A stretch of 64,000 nt of DNA from Caulobacter sp048541825 (GTDB lineage: Bacteria > Pseudomonadota > Alphaproteobacteria > Caulobacterales > Caulobacteraceae): NCBI RefSeq assembly GCF_048541825.1, contig NZ_CP183332.1:744001-808000 (forward strand), written 5' to 3'. A program made the position numbers and the translations under genes. Below the pieces are notes generated by a model that made no database searches, was not told the origin of the DNA, and worked only from the letters and a program-made list of their open reading frames with translations. Of this stretch, positions 25,410 through 34,193 are shown in pieces. Position 1 is the first letter of the stretch, and each line of letters starts with the position of its first letter.

Positions 25410-26479
25410 GAACGATCCCAAAGCCACTCACTTGCGAGCAAGCGATTGTCTTGGTCTGGTAGTTCAGACTTGATTTCGGCCGCCGTTCTTCTTGCCACCA
25501 ATGCCTTTAGTATTGCGGACGCTAGCTGCTGCTTGGGCGCATGAGGCGGAACGACTTGATGGCCGTGATCCAATAGCCAGGGCGCTATCCCCGTCTCGGA
25601 GCTGGCGACGATCTCACAGCCGTGGGAGAGGGCTTCAAGAATAGGCAGACCAATCTGTTCCTTCCATCGAGAGGAAGGTTGCGAGTAAAGCACCAGAACA
25701 TGCGCGGTACTCAAATGAGTGTGGATTTCAGCTCTGCTCGGATCGACGTCTATCGTAGATGTCGGGCTAATTGATTGCCAAAGTAGGAGTTGCTCCAGAA
25801 GCGGTCCTTTCCCAACTATTTTAAGTCTGGAGGACGGGTTTTTTTCCAAAACCAAGGGCCAGGCATCAAGAAGTCGGGTAATGCCCTTCCTTGGTTCGAA
25901 CGACCCTAGGAAAATTACCTCATTGGGATTTTTGCTCTGCACACACTCGCGGCAAGCACTGTCGAGCGCCGGAAATTCTCGAACGGCCATCCGACGCGGC
26001 ATCCGACCGATTGCTCTTTCGTACGTTTTCCGGGCGTCTGGTGTGCCAAAGGCTATACGGTCGTACTGGCCGGTCAGGATTGTGCAGAACATCCGCGCTA
26101 CGAATTCAGAGATGAATTTCGGAAGGTGAGTGTAGCTAGATACGGCGGGGGCCAAGTCGCTGTTATTTATCGCATAGCTAACGATAGATGTCCGCGAACG
26201 GCGTAGGGCATCGCATAATCGAATTACGAAAATGTATAGCAGCAAGCTCGGCCAAGCAGACAAAAGCATCGGCTCATTCAACTCTACAGTATCGTAACGT
26301 TGTTTCAAAAGAAGCTTCGCTACTCCAATTCTCGAAAGCTGAATGACATTTGATTGAGCTGCTAAGGCTTCGTCAAAATCGTAAGCGCGGGACCGATAGA
26401 CAAGGATCATATCTAACGTTGAGGCTAGTCTCTCTACGTGCGTCGTTCGGGCCTGTTCGTATATCTGAAGTGTGGTCAC
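25406..26479 (-). CDS. glycosyltransferase, GT4-like
   Basis: 357 residues from a GTG at 26479 with GAGG ten bases upstream. The C-terminal GT-B donor domain is clear: NEVIFLGSFEPRKGITRLLDAWPLVLEKNPSSRLKIVGKGPL and SSRWKEQIGLPILEALSHGCEIVASSETGIAPWLLDHG, with E-x7-E. The N-terminal acceptor domain is divergent (TTLQIYEQARTTHVERLASTLDMILVYRSRAYDF). It is translationally coupled to the flippase gene downstream. It is AT-rich relative to the chromosome. Donor and acceptor are unknown. Confidence 0.8.
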   Translation of the reverse strand: MTTLQIYEQARTTHVERLASTLDMILVYRSRAYDFDEALAAQSNVIQLSRIGVAKLLLKQRYDTVELNEPMLLSAWPSLLLYIFVIRLCDALRRSRTSIVSYAINNSDLAPAVSSYTHLPKFISEFVARMFCTILTGQYDRIAFGTPDARKTYERAIGRMPRRMAVREFPALDSACRECVQSKNPNEVIFLGSFEPRKGITRLLDAWPLVLEKNPSSRLKIVGKGPLLEQLLLWQSISPTSTIDVDPSRAEIHTHLSTAHVLVLYSQPSSRWKEQIGLPILEALSHGCEIVASSETGIAPWLLDHGHQVVPPHAPKQQLASAILKALVARRTAAEIKSELPDQDNRLLASEWLWDRS

Positions 26480-26663
26480 GCTCTGCCTCGATCGTGGATC
26501 TTCAACTTGGAACTCTTCTTGTCACCACCGCCTCCGAGCGGCAACCGCTGCCCCCGCCAGTGGCAACGAGCACCGATAAGCGGTCGAAATAGTAACAGGT
26601 GCTACAATGCATCCACTTCGCGACGAGCATTTTGCGTGTAGCGGAACCAATCTAGTCACGAGC

Positions 26664-28049
26664 CTATTTAGTGTTGACGCGATTTGCTATCGCCCTTGAG
26701 CCAGATATCATCGCGATGGAAATGAAAAATAACGAATAGTTGTCAGTAATTGACACGATCGAAAACGTCATCGCGAGCGCAAGTACCCCTGCACCGATAG
26801 CTGCATCAATTAGGAGGCCATTTCGCCCGGACACATTTATGAGTGCGGCGGCAATTATGCTTCCCCAAGTTGTCACTAGAAAGAAAAGGCCCACCCAGCC
26901 GCTATCAAGGATGCTCGACAGATAGGTTGAGTCAATTGTCGCCGCCCCGTTTGGACCACGGAAGCCACCAGCATGAAATGGAGAGCGCCCATCTCCATAT
27001 CCAACAACTGGGCTAAAGGCGGCTTCAGCTAAGCCACTCTGGACCATCTCGTTACGCCATCTGGTGCTTTCGGCTTCAGCTGAGTTTCGACCCGCAATGA
27101 GCCTGCCAACCAACGTGTCACTGTCACTAGCGATCGCCGATCCTAAAAGTACGATAGAGGCCAAGCCTGCAATGATCGCGATTGACTGCGCGCCGGTGCG
27201 CCTGACGGCTGCGAGCACGGCAAATGCTATAGCTGAAACGCCGACACCGAGTAGTCCCGCTCTGGATCCTGTGGACAAAACAGCGATTGGCAGGGCGATC
27301 AAACAGGCAAGCGAAAATAGCCGGATGATCCGGCTATTTTCGCGAAGGGCCGACCAGATCAACAGTGGCGTCGCCCAAGCTAAGTACTGTCCGTATACGA
27401 TGGGGTGATAAAAGACGGATTGAGTACGGATGCTGGAGCCACGCAGGCGAATTTCACGGGTCGAAAATTGGTCTGATACGAAATTGAATCCAAATATCTG
27501 TGGAAATGTTTTCCTTGTTGCTAATTCAGCCAGTCCCAATAGCATTACTATGGCCGTTGAAATCACAACCACTCTTACCATGCTGGGCAAACCACCCCCC
27601 ATGCTTGCCACTATTAGGCAGGAAATCAGTATTGGATATAGATATATTAATTCGCGCGACACGGTCGTGAGAGAGTAGGTTGCTTCTTCTCCCAATATTG
27701 CCGTCAGATATCGCCATGATGTCCACATGAGAAGTATGGAAAGTATCCAAGATACATTTCGTACAGAATGACCCATTAGCCGACGGATTGGGTCGGAAGA
27801 CAGTAAAATAGAGGGGAGCGCAACCCATGATACGAGAGATATGAGTGTGAATGGTGTGGCCTTCAACGGGCCACCAAGCGCGAAGAATCCATACCTTGGC
27901 CAAGCAATAGAGAAAAGCACTAATGCCCACATCCACAGTAAAGCGGAATCGTATCGCCCAGGAGCGAGCGTAACCTTTGGTCCGAAAATCGGGTCGCTAG
28001 ATGCGGGTGGGCGTGAAGTTAACAACTCGGTAGTCCCAAATGTGACCAT
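26664..28049 (-). CDS. O-antigen polymerase/ligase-like membrane protein (Wzy-type)
   Basis: 461 residues from the ATG at 28049; an open frame extends to 28184 without family features. About eleven hydrophobic helices surround a large periplasmic loop (roughly LATRKTFPQIFGFNFVSDQFSTREIRLRGSSIRTQSVFYHPIVYGQYLAWATPLL). VVGYGDGRSPFHAGGFRGPNGAATIDSTYLSSILDSGWVGL is the second loop typical of the Wzy_C/O-antigen ligase superfamily (H and G-N-x-Y/T-type motifs). It would polymerise or ligate the repeat unit at the periplasmic face. Polymerase and ligase cannot be separated by sequence; position in the locus favours polymerase. Confidence 0.78.
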   Translation of the reverse strand: MVTFGTTELLTSRPPASSDPIFGPKVTLAPGRYDSALLWMWALVLFSIAWPRYGFFALGGPLKATPFTLISLVSWVALPSILLSSDPIRRLMGHSVRNVSWILSILLMWTSWRYLTAILGEEATYSLTTVSRELIYLYPILISCLIVASMGGGLPSMVRVVVISTAIVMLLGLAELATRKTFPQIFGFNFVSDQFSTREIRLRGSSIRTQSVFYHPIVYGQYLAWATPLLIWSALRENSRIIRLFSLACLIALPIAVLSTGSRAGLLGVGVSAIAFAVLAAVRRTGAQSIAIIAGLASIVLLGSAIASDSDTLVGRLIAGRNSAEAESTRWRNEMVQSGLAEAAFSPVVGYGDGRSPFHAGGFRGPNGAATIDSTYLSSILDSGWVGLFFLVTTWGSIIAAALINVSGRNGLLIDAAIGAGVLALAMTFSIVSITDNYSLFFISIAMISGSRAIANRVNTK

Positions 28050-28193
28050 AGATCTTGCCGTATATTTTATATGGCGCGAGCTGTCACCCAATGGATCGGC
28101 TTGGGGTGGCCGTTTCAACGTAGCGCAACCGCAAAAATGGCGCTGGCAACTAAGTTCATCAGTTTTCGACGAAGCGCGACCCACCTCACGGTT

Positions 28194-29216
28194 TCAGCCC
28201 CCAGCGATTGGGCCAATACGGCTTCGACCTGAAACGAAGTCCGCGATGGCCATGGCCATGATGGCGAGCGCGGCCGCGTCGCGTACAGTGGCGTAGCGAG
28301 CGGCCACGAATAATAAACGCGACATGATCAGTGGCAGGTAGATCGGTCTATGTCGGAGCGAGAAACGCAGCGTATTCACGGTCAAGTAATATAGAGATGT
28401 ATTGCTGGGACGGGCGCCTCCATCACTTCCAATGCTGCCGCCTTCCTTGTGGAAAACTATCGAATCCCTCGACCATCCGAGATTCATTTTACCCTTGGCC
28501 CGTACTGCCCAATCGATTTCCTCAAAATAGAGGAAGTAGTTCTCTTGCATGAAGCCTATCTGTTCCACGAAGCGGCGTGAGACGAGCATTGAAGCTCCCA
28601 CGATATAGGTCAAACGCGCCTCGACCCAATCCCTGCTCGGAAGGCTATCCGCGCTTTCGTCGCGGAGAATTTCCTTTCCACGCCCGAGGGCTAGATTGTA
28701 CGCAACGCCCAAAGCCTGCAGCTTCTTTGGAGAATGGTAGAGGCACAAGGTGGACCCTATGAGGTCCGCTTTGGGGGGCAACCCTGCTCGCTCGACCAGA
28801 TGGGTTAGGGCATCGGCCTTAACGATGGTGTCGCTGTTAAGCAGCCAGGCGTACCTCATCGCCGGATCCGTCAGCGCCAACCTCAAGCCAGCATTGTTCG
28901 CCGCAGCGAAGCCCGCGTTCCGACCCATTTCCAACCAAGTAAGAGTGCCCTTGGCCGGTCGCCATTCTGGTCGGGCTAGACGTATGGGCCAAGGAGGAAG
29001 CCGTCGCTCTTCATCCTGAGAGCTCCAAGCCTGCGGACTGCGATCGACCGAAATATTCCCCGCCGACCAATCCTGAACGCGTTGGAAAGAGCCGTCGGTC
29101 GAGCCATTGTCACACACTAGGATGGCGTAATTTTCGAAGTCCAGTCGTAGAAGAGACTCGAGGCATTCAATAAGGTCTCTCCACCCATTCCAGTTTACGA
29201 GTATAATATATACCAC
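28194..29216 (-). CDS. glycosyltransferase family 2 (rhamnosyltransferase-like)
   Basis: 340 residues from a GTG at 29216 with AGGAC upstream. The GT-A start is VYIILVNWNGWRDLIECLESLLRLDFENYAILVCDNGSTDGS. Donor-metal residues are in MRYAWLLNSDTIV, and the acceptor-side region is VSRRFVEQIGFMQENYFLYFEEIDWAVRAK. This order matches WbbL/RfbN-type rhamnosyltransferases, consistent with rmlBDAC in the same operon. C-terminal hydrophobic helices (PLIMSRLLFVAARYATVRDAAALAIMAMAIADF) may attach it to the membrane. Confidence 0.87.
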   Translation of the reverse strand: MVYIILVNWNGWRDLIECLESLLRLDFENYAILVCDNGSTDGSFQRVQDWSAGNISVDRSPQAWSSQDEERRLPPWPIRLARPEWRPAKGTLTWLEMGRNAGFAAANNAGLRLALTDPAMRYAWLLNSDTIVKADALTHLVERAGLPPKADLIGSTLCLYHSPKKLQALGVAYNLALGRGKEILRDESADSLPSRDWVEARLTYIVGASMLVSRRFVEQIGFMQENYFLYFEEIDWAVRAKGKMNLGWSRDSIVFHKEGGSIGSDGGARPSNTSLYYLTVNTLRFSLRHRPIYLPLIMSRLLFVAARYATVRDAAALAIMAMAIADFVSGRSRIGPIAGG

Positions 29217-29282
29217 ATTGATGTCCTGGGGTGACGTGAACCTGCAATGAAGCCCCGAATCTGTAGTGCCTGATGGGCTTCT

Positions 29283-30176
29283 CTAAGAAGCCTGCGTGGA
29301 GTCCTTGGCCCAGTACTTATCTACCAAGCCCTTCGTGTTGCGAATGTTGGCCCGTCCGGAAGCGCCGAAGACGATCGATTCGATATTGGGCTGTGCGCAC
29401 ACCCATTCGATCGCTTCGTCTGCAGGAAGAGCGCCGGATGCAAAGACTGACATGGCGATCGCCCGGAACCTACGATTTTCAAGGGCGTCGATGTAGCTCT
29501 CTTGCCCACCGCTTACGCGGAAGCCGATCTTATTGATATTCGAGCAGACGATCGGATTCTCGATCCCAACCGAATCCAGAGCGTCCAGCAGGCGCGGCAT
29601 GTTCATAGTAATAAAGCCAGGTTCGGCGTCGTAGCGCTTGCGCACATGGTCGGCGAATATGCGGAACGCGTCATTGGCGCCCAAGCCGAGGATGAGGTCC
29701 ACGACAACGTTCTGGAGGAAGATGACCGGCGTCTTCAGCCCGCGAAACATCTTCATTTCCGCGTCGATCAGCAGGGTGGCCACTCCCTCAACGTCCTTGG
29801 TGGCCAACGAGACGCCACCGCGCAGCACGGCGTTGAACAGACCTTCGTCCGGCAGGAATTTCTTGACCGCGCCGATCATGCCCTCTTCCGTGACCGCGTT
29901 GGCATACTTATGCGCGTAGGGCATGCACGGATAGAAAACGAAGTCGCTATAACGGTCCGGATTGCTTCGAACCCGCTCCGCAACCTCGGCGATCCGGTCG
30001 TGCGTCGTGCACATGAACGTGCGGACGCCTTCGTCATAAGCAGCGTCCAGCACCTCCATGATCGCGTCAAGATTCTGGAAACGCATGGCTTGGGCCCGCG
30101 CCTTTTCTTCGGACATGTGATTAACGCCGAAGAACTGATTGTCGCCGAAAAGTAGCTTGTCCATCGGATGTCCCAT
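29283..30176 (-). CDS. conserved protein with aldo-keto-reductase-like C-terminus, polysaccharide-locus type
   Basis: 297 residues from the ATG at 30176, which overlaps the upstream stop as TGATG. It begins MDKLLFGDNQFFGVNHMSEEKARAQ and contains VRTFMCTTHDRIAEVAERV, then a run of predicted beta-alpha units. It closes with AIEWVCAQPNIESIVFGASGRANIRNTKGLVD, a pattern like the C-terminal part of aldo-keto reductases (TIM barrel). The usual AKR catalytic Tyr/Lys/His set is not evident. Tight coupling to the Gfo/Idh oxidoreductase suggests joint work on an unusual sugar nucleotide. Function is unknown. Confidence 0.6.
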   Translation of the reverse strand: MGHPMDKLLFGDNQFFGVNHMSEEKARAQAMRFQNLDAIMEVLDAAYDEGVRTFMCTTHDRIAEVAERVRSNPDRYSDFVFYPCMPYAHKYANAVTEEGMIGAVKKFLPDEGLFNAVLRGGVSLATKDVEGVATLLIDAEMKMFRGLKTPVIFLQNVVVDLILGLGANDAFRIFADHVRKRYDAEPGFITMNMPRLLDALDSVGIENPIVCSNINKIGFRVSGGQESYIDALENRRFRAIAMSVFASGALPADEAIEWVCAQPNIESIVFGASGRANIRNTKGLVDKYWAKDSTQAS

Positions 30177-31261
30177 CAAATCTTGAAAAAGCCGCGGCGC
30201 TTCGCCTTGGGCACCTGCGACGGCATTGCATTAGCGGCTAACGTGGGCCCGGCCTCGTCATCGGCGATCAGCATGGCGATCACACGGTCAGTGACAGCGG
30301 CGCTTTCGAACGAGTTTTCTCCGACCGAATGATTGGCGGTCGCGCGAACGAAGTGATCGAGCTGAGCAGAGTATTCTTCGCCACGCAGGTAGAACCAGAC
30401 GTTGTCCGTGAGCTCGGTGATGTAGCGAGCAGTCCAGCCCTTGCCGTAGGCGGGCAGGTCCGGGTGAGGTTCGCGAAGGTAAACTTGCACCTCTTGCCGA
30501 TCGACGAAGATCCGCCCGTTTGTGCCCCAGAAGGTAAGGCGGGTCGTCATCTTCCGATGCGAGTCATCGGACCAGTTCACCGACAACTGCACGCTCGGGC
30601 CGTCATCGAAAAAGAGCGTGGAGTAGACTTCGTCATCGGTATTGCCGGAGAAGATCTTATTAAGCTGGGTTCCGCCTACAGCGATCGGCTCGCCGAAATA
30701 CCAGTTGAGCAGGTTGATCGGGTGAGCCGCATAGTCATAGAGACATCCGCCCCCCGACTTGCTTTGAGTTCTCCAGGTCGTGCCCTTCGCCTTTAGAACG
30801 ACTGGGCCGTATGCCTCGGCTAGGACATGGCTGACGTTGCCGATCGCACCCTGGTCCAGCAGGCGCTTGACCTCCTGGAAAGTTCCAACGAAGCGGTAGT
30901 GATAGCCGACCTGATTGGTGACATTGTTCGCCTTTGCGAGGTCGGTGAGTTCCTGCGAGTCGCTTGGGGAGAGCGTGAAAGGCTTTTCGCAGAAGACCGC
31001 GATCCCCTTGGCGAGCGCCGCCTTGGCCATGCTCATATGCGCTGCCGATGGCGTTGCGAGAATGATCCCATCCAGCTGGACCTCGGACAACAACTTGTCG
31101 AAGTCAGTATAGGTTTTCAGGCCGGTATACTTAGCCAGGCCGTCAAGCATGTAGCCGGCGGTGTCGCAGACAGCGACAAGATCGACATCTGGGTGAGCCC
31201 GGATGATGGAGAGGTGGGATATGCCCATTTTGCCTAGGCCGACGACGGCAATGCGGACCAT
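30176..31261 (-). CDS. Gfo/Idh/MocA family oxidoreductase
   Basis: 361 residues from the ATG at 31261 with GGAGAAAAT upstream. The N-terminal Rossmann motif is MVRIAVVGLGKMGISHLSIIRAHPD. The signature EKPFTLSPSDSQEL follows near residue 95, and the C-terminal alpha/beta domain includes GGGCLYDYAAHPINLLNWYFG with the family histidine. These enzymes oxidise or reduce sugar ring carbons, often at C3, in the making of amino or deoxy sugars. Stop and next start overlap (TGATG), tying it to the unknown TIM-barrel-like protein. Confidence 0.9.
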   Translation of the reverse strand: MVRIAVVGLGKMGISHLSIIRAHPDVDLVAVCDTAGYMLDGLAKYTGLKTYTDFDKLLSEVQLDGIILATPSAAHMSMAKAALAKGIAVFCEKPFTLSPSDSQELTDLAKANNVTNQVGYHYRFVGTFQEVKRLLDQGAIGNVSHVLAEAYGPVVLKAKGTTWRTQSKSGGGCLYDYAAHPINLLNWYFGEPIAVGGTQLNKIFSGNTDDEVYSTLFFDDGPSVQLSVNWSDDSHRKMTTRLTFWGTNGRIFVDRQEVQVYLREPHPDLPAYGKGWTARYITELTDNVWFYLRGEEYSAQLDHFVRATANHSVGENSFESAAVTDRVIAMLIADDEAGPTLAANAMPSQVPKAKRRGFFKI

Positions 31262-31280
31262 GTCTATTTTCTCCAAATGT

Positions 31281-32432
31281 TCAAACTGCGCTACTGGGCT
31301 TCGCAAAGCGCAGCAGGATTGCTTCGTATTGTGATGCAACGTGGTCCCAAGTGAATTCTTCAGCAAAACGTCGCAGCGCTGCTTCGCTCATGGCTTCAAG
31401 TTGCGCGGGATTTTTCAGGAGCGCCGAAATTGACGCCGCGAGGTCGTGCTCGTCCGTGAAATAGGTAGCAGCAGCCTGAGCGACCCAGCGATTGTAAACG
31501 TTTTCGTGCGCGAACACGGGATTGCCTGCAGCCATCGCCTCGACGAGTGAGGGATTGGTGCCTCCGACTGTGTGCCCGTGGAAATACCCTCTCGCATAAA
31601 AGCGAAGCGACGCCACCTTTGAACCATAGATCGGACCGACAAACCGTACATCTTCGCTAGCCGCCTGCTTCACCGCGACATGGTAGGGATCATCGCCCTC
31701 ATAGTTGCCCAGAAGGACCAGCGCACTGCTCCGCCGCTCGGACGAAAAGGCGCGCACAATCTCCAGAACCGAATTTTCCGGTATTGGCCGCGCGATGAGC
31801 ACGAAGTAGCCCTGCGGCTTGAGACCTAATTCGCGAACGATGGCATCCGACGGCGCATCGACCGGATCCGCGCCATAGGTCACGGTGCTGATCTTGCGTC
31901 CTGGTGCGCGCGTCAAAAGGTATTTGTGGATCGCCGGGTGGTCGGCGATCAGGTGATCGCCGAAAGCCGCCGCGAACCTTTCGTTGACGTAAAGGATCGC
32001 CTGACGAAGGAAACCCCAGCGCTTCCGTGACCATTCGATGCCATCCATATTGATGACATTGGCTATGCCCAGCATGCGTTGCCGAAAATTGAAAACGCCG
32101 GTGTTGTAACCGAACGTCAGGCAGACATCCCGGTAGCGGCAAGCGTGCGCGATGGATATCCAGTCGAACTTCGCTGTACCCAGCCAGCCTTTGTCTTCGA
32201 CCCCGATGCTGACACGCTCAATGCCTTCCCAAGTGTCGTACGTGGTTTCACCGTTTTTGCCAGCTTGGCAGTAAACGATCACTCTCCAGCCTTGGCGCAC
32301 TAGGTACTTGGCGATGTTCTCGGCGGCCGTTTCGAATCCACCATAGTTAGCCGGAACGCCATGGGTGCCGAGAATTCTGACCGTCCGGCGAGAGGCGACG
32401 GGTGCTGTAACCGCTGTACTATTGTCGATCAT
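31281..32432 (-). CDS. glycosyltransferase with DUF1972 domain (probable rhamnosyltransferase, WchF-like)
   Basis: 383 residues from the ATG at 32432, overlapping the end of rmlA by 14 bases. The N-terminal DUF1972 region is RTVRILGTHGVPANYGGFETAAENIAKYLVRQGWRVIVYCQ, with RQRMLGIANVINMDGIEWSRKRWGF. The C-terminal GT4-type donor domain has GYFVLIARPIPENSVLEIVRAF and HGHTVGGTNPSLVEAMAAGNPVFAHENVYNRWV. DUF1972 proteins beside rml genes are usually beta-1,4-rhamnosyltransferases acting on the first lipid-linked glucose. Substrate is inferred from that. Confidence 0.86.
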   Translation of the reverse strand: MIDNSTAVTAPVASRRTVRILGTHGVPANYGGFETAAENIAKYLVRQGWRVIVYCQAGKNGETTYDTWEGIERVSIGVEDKGWLGTAKFDWISIAHACRYRDVCLTFGYNTGVFNFRQRMLGIANVINMDGIEWSRKRWGFLRQAILYVNERFAAAFGDHLIADHPAIHKYLLTRAPGRKISTVTYGADPVDAPSDAIVRELGLKPQGYFVLIARPIPENSVLEIVRAFSSERRSSALVLLGNYEGDDPYHVAVKQAASEDVRFVGPIYGSKVASLRFYARGYFHGHTVGGTNPSLVEAMAAGNPVFAHENVYNRWVAQAAATYFTDEHDLAASISALLKNPAQLEAMSEAALRRFAEEFTWDHVASQYEAILLRFAKPSSAV

Positions 32433-33294
32433 TGAGCACGACTTTTCGCAGGTATGCCCCGTACGCGGATTTACCGAGCTTAGTCGCCAGTGCCTGAAGT
32501 TGCTCTCTGTCAATAAAGCCTTTCTCGAACGCGACTTCTTCGGGACAGGCGATCTTGAAACCTTGGCGTCGTTCGAGGACGCCGACGAATTCAGCGGCTT
32601 CGAGAAGACTGTCGGGCGTCCCGGTGTCGAGCCACGTGTAGCCGCGCCCCATGATTTCGACCGAAAGCTTGTCGCGCTCCAGATAAACGCGATTTACATC
32701 TGTAATCTCTAACTCGCCGCGCGGAGAGGGCTTCAGGTCGCGCGCGATATCCACGACATCGGCATCGTAGAAATATAGGCCGGTGACGGCCCAGTTTGAC
32801 TTGGGCTCGGCGGGCTTTTCCTCGATCGACTGAGCGCGCATTCGTTCATCGAACGCGACCACGCCATACCGTTCAGGATCATTGACGTGATAAGCGAAGA
32901 CCGTGGCACCGCCTGTCCGGGTCATGGCGCTCGTAAAGAGATCGGTGATGCCGTGACCGTAAAAGATATTGTCGCCTAAGATTAGCGCAGAGGGACTGGC
33001 ACCGACAAAGTCCGCACCGATTATGTATGCCTGCGCTAGGCCATCAGGGCTGGGCTGAACGGCATATTGGATCTCCATGCCCCATTGTGACCCGTCGCCG
33101 AGTAGAGCTTGAAAACTTGGAACGTCGCGCGGCGTTGAGATGATTAGTACTTCGCGGATGCCTGCCAGCATCAGCGTCGATAGCGGATAATAGATCATCG
33201 GCTTATCGTAGACCGGCATCAGTTGCTTGGAGGTGACAAGCGTCATGGGATGCAGGCGCGTGCCTGACCCGCCAGCTAGGATGATACCCTTCAT
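32419..33294 (-). CDS. rmlA: glucose-1-phosphate thymidylyltransferase
   Basis: 291 residues, standard length. The nucleotidyl-transfer motif is MKGIILAGGSGTRLHPMTLVTSKQLMPVYDKPMIYYPLSTLML. GDNIFYGHGI holds the metal/nucleotide residues, followed by EKPAEPKSNWAVTGLYFYD and TWLDTGTPDSLLEAAEFV. It makes dTDP-glucose, the first step of dTDP-L-rhamnose synthesis. Its start overlaps the rmlD stop in an ATGA, so the two are coupled. Confidence 0.97.
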   Translation of the reverse strand: MKGIILAGGSGTRLHPMTLVTSKQLMPVYDKPMIYYPLSTLMLAGIREVLIISTPRDVPSFQALLGDGSQWGMEIQYAVQPSPDGLAQAYIIGADFVGASPSALILGDNIFYGHGITDLFTSAMTRTGGATVFAYHVNDPERYGVVAFDERMRAQSIEEKPAEPKSNWAVTGLYFYDADVVDIARDLKPSPRGELEITDVNRVYLERDKLSVEIMGRGYTWLDTGTPDSLLEAAEFVGVLERRQGFKIACPEEVAFEKGFIDREQLQALATKLGKSAYGAYLRKVVLNDRQ

Positions 33295-34193
33295 GCGGAG
33301 ACCCTTTCGGCGTGTAATTCTGAGATGATTTCCGCGACAGCGTCGTGCCAGGAGCGCGGAGTGATCTGATAGTCGCGAGTGAGCTTGGCCGTCGAGAGAC
33401 GAGAGTTTGCGGGTCTACGCGCAGGGGTGGGATAGTCCGAGGTGCTAATCGCTTCGACTTCGGCCACAGGGGCGCCGTGCTTGGCATTGAGTGTGAATAT
33501 CTCTTTTGCCAGGCCTGCCCAGGTTGTCTCGCCCGCGTTGACGAAATTGTAGATGCCTGTAGGGGCGCCAGGGTCCGCAATCATCTTAAGCGTGATGGTC
33601 TTGAGAGCTTTAGCGATATCTCTCGCGGAGGTGGGGCAACCATGCTGGTCGCCGACCACGCGCAACTGAGGGCGGTCTTCCGCAAGGCGCAACATTGTCT
33701 TGAGAAAGTTGGCGCGGTGAACGCTCAGCACCCATGCAGTACGGAGCACTACTGATCGCGGGTTGCCGCTGATGACCGCGAGTTCACCAGCCAACTTCGA
33801 AGCGCCATAGACGCCAAGAGGACCAACGGGGTCAGCCTCGACATATGCGCGGTCGGCCGAGCCGTCGAACACGTAGTCCGTTGACACCTGAATCAGAGGG
33901 ATTCCCGCCTGGCCGGTTACTTCGGCTAGCACTGCCGGCCCCATAGCGTTCGCAGCGAACGCAGCTGAAACTTCCGTTTCGGCCCGGTCCACTGCCGTGT
34001 AGGCGCCTGAATTGATAACGGCCGAAAAAGGTATTTGCGCGAAGGCGGACTTCACCGAGGCGATGTCGCCCAGGTCAAGGTCCGCTCGCGAGGGCATGTG
34101 CAGAATGGCGCCCGCCGGCCACGGGGCACGCGCCAGTTCCAAACCAACCTGACCAGCGCCGCCCGTAATCAAAATGTGGATCGGCTCAACCAT
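33291..34193 (-). CDS. rmlD: dTDP-4-dehydrorhamnose reductase
   Basis: 300 residues. NAD(P)H-binding motif HILITGGAGQVGLELARA, short-chain-reductase catalytic YGASKLAGE (YxxxK), VSTDYVFDGSADRAYVEADP and the C-terminal RPANSRLSTAKL are all typical. It performs the last step to dTDP-L-rhamnose. The start overlaps the rmlB end by 8 bases and the stop overlaps rmlA by 4, which fixes the operon order. Confidence 0.96.
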   Translation of the reverse strand: MVEPIHILITGGAGQVGLELARAPWPAGAILHMPSRADLDLGDIASVKSAFAQIPFSAVINSGAYTAVDRAETEVSAAFAANAMGPAVLAEVTGQAGIPLIQVSTDYVFDGSADRAYVEADPVGPLGVYGASKLAGELAVISGNPRSVVLRTAWVLSVHRANFLKTMLRLAEDRPQLRVVGDQHGCPTSARDIAKALKTITLKMIADPGAPTGIYNFVNAGETTWAGLAKEIFTLNAKHGAPVAEVEAISTSDYPTPARRPANSRLSTAKLTRDYQITPRSWHDAVAEIISELHAERVSA

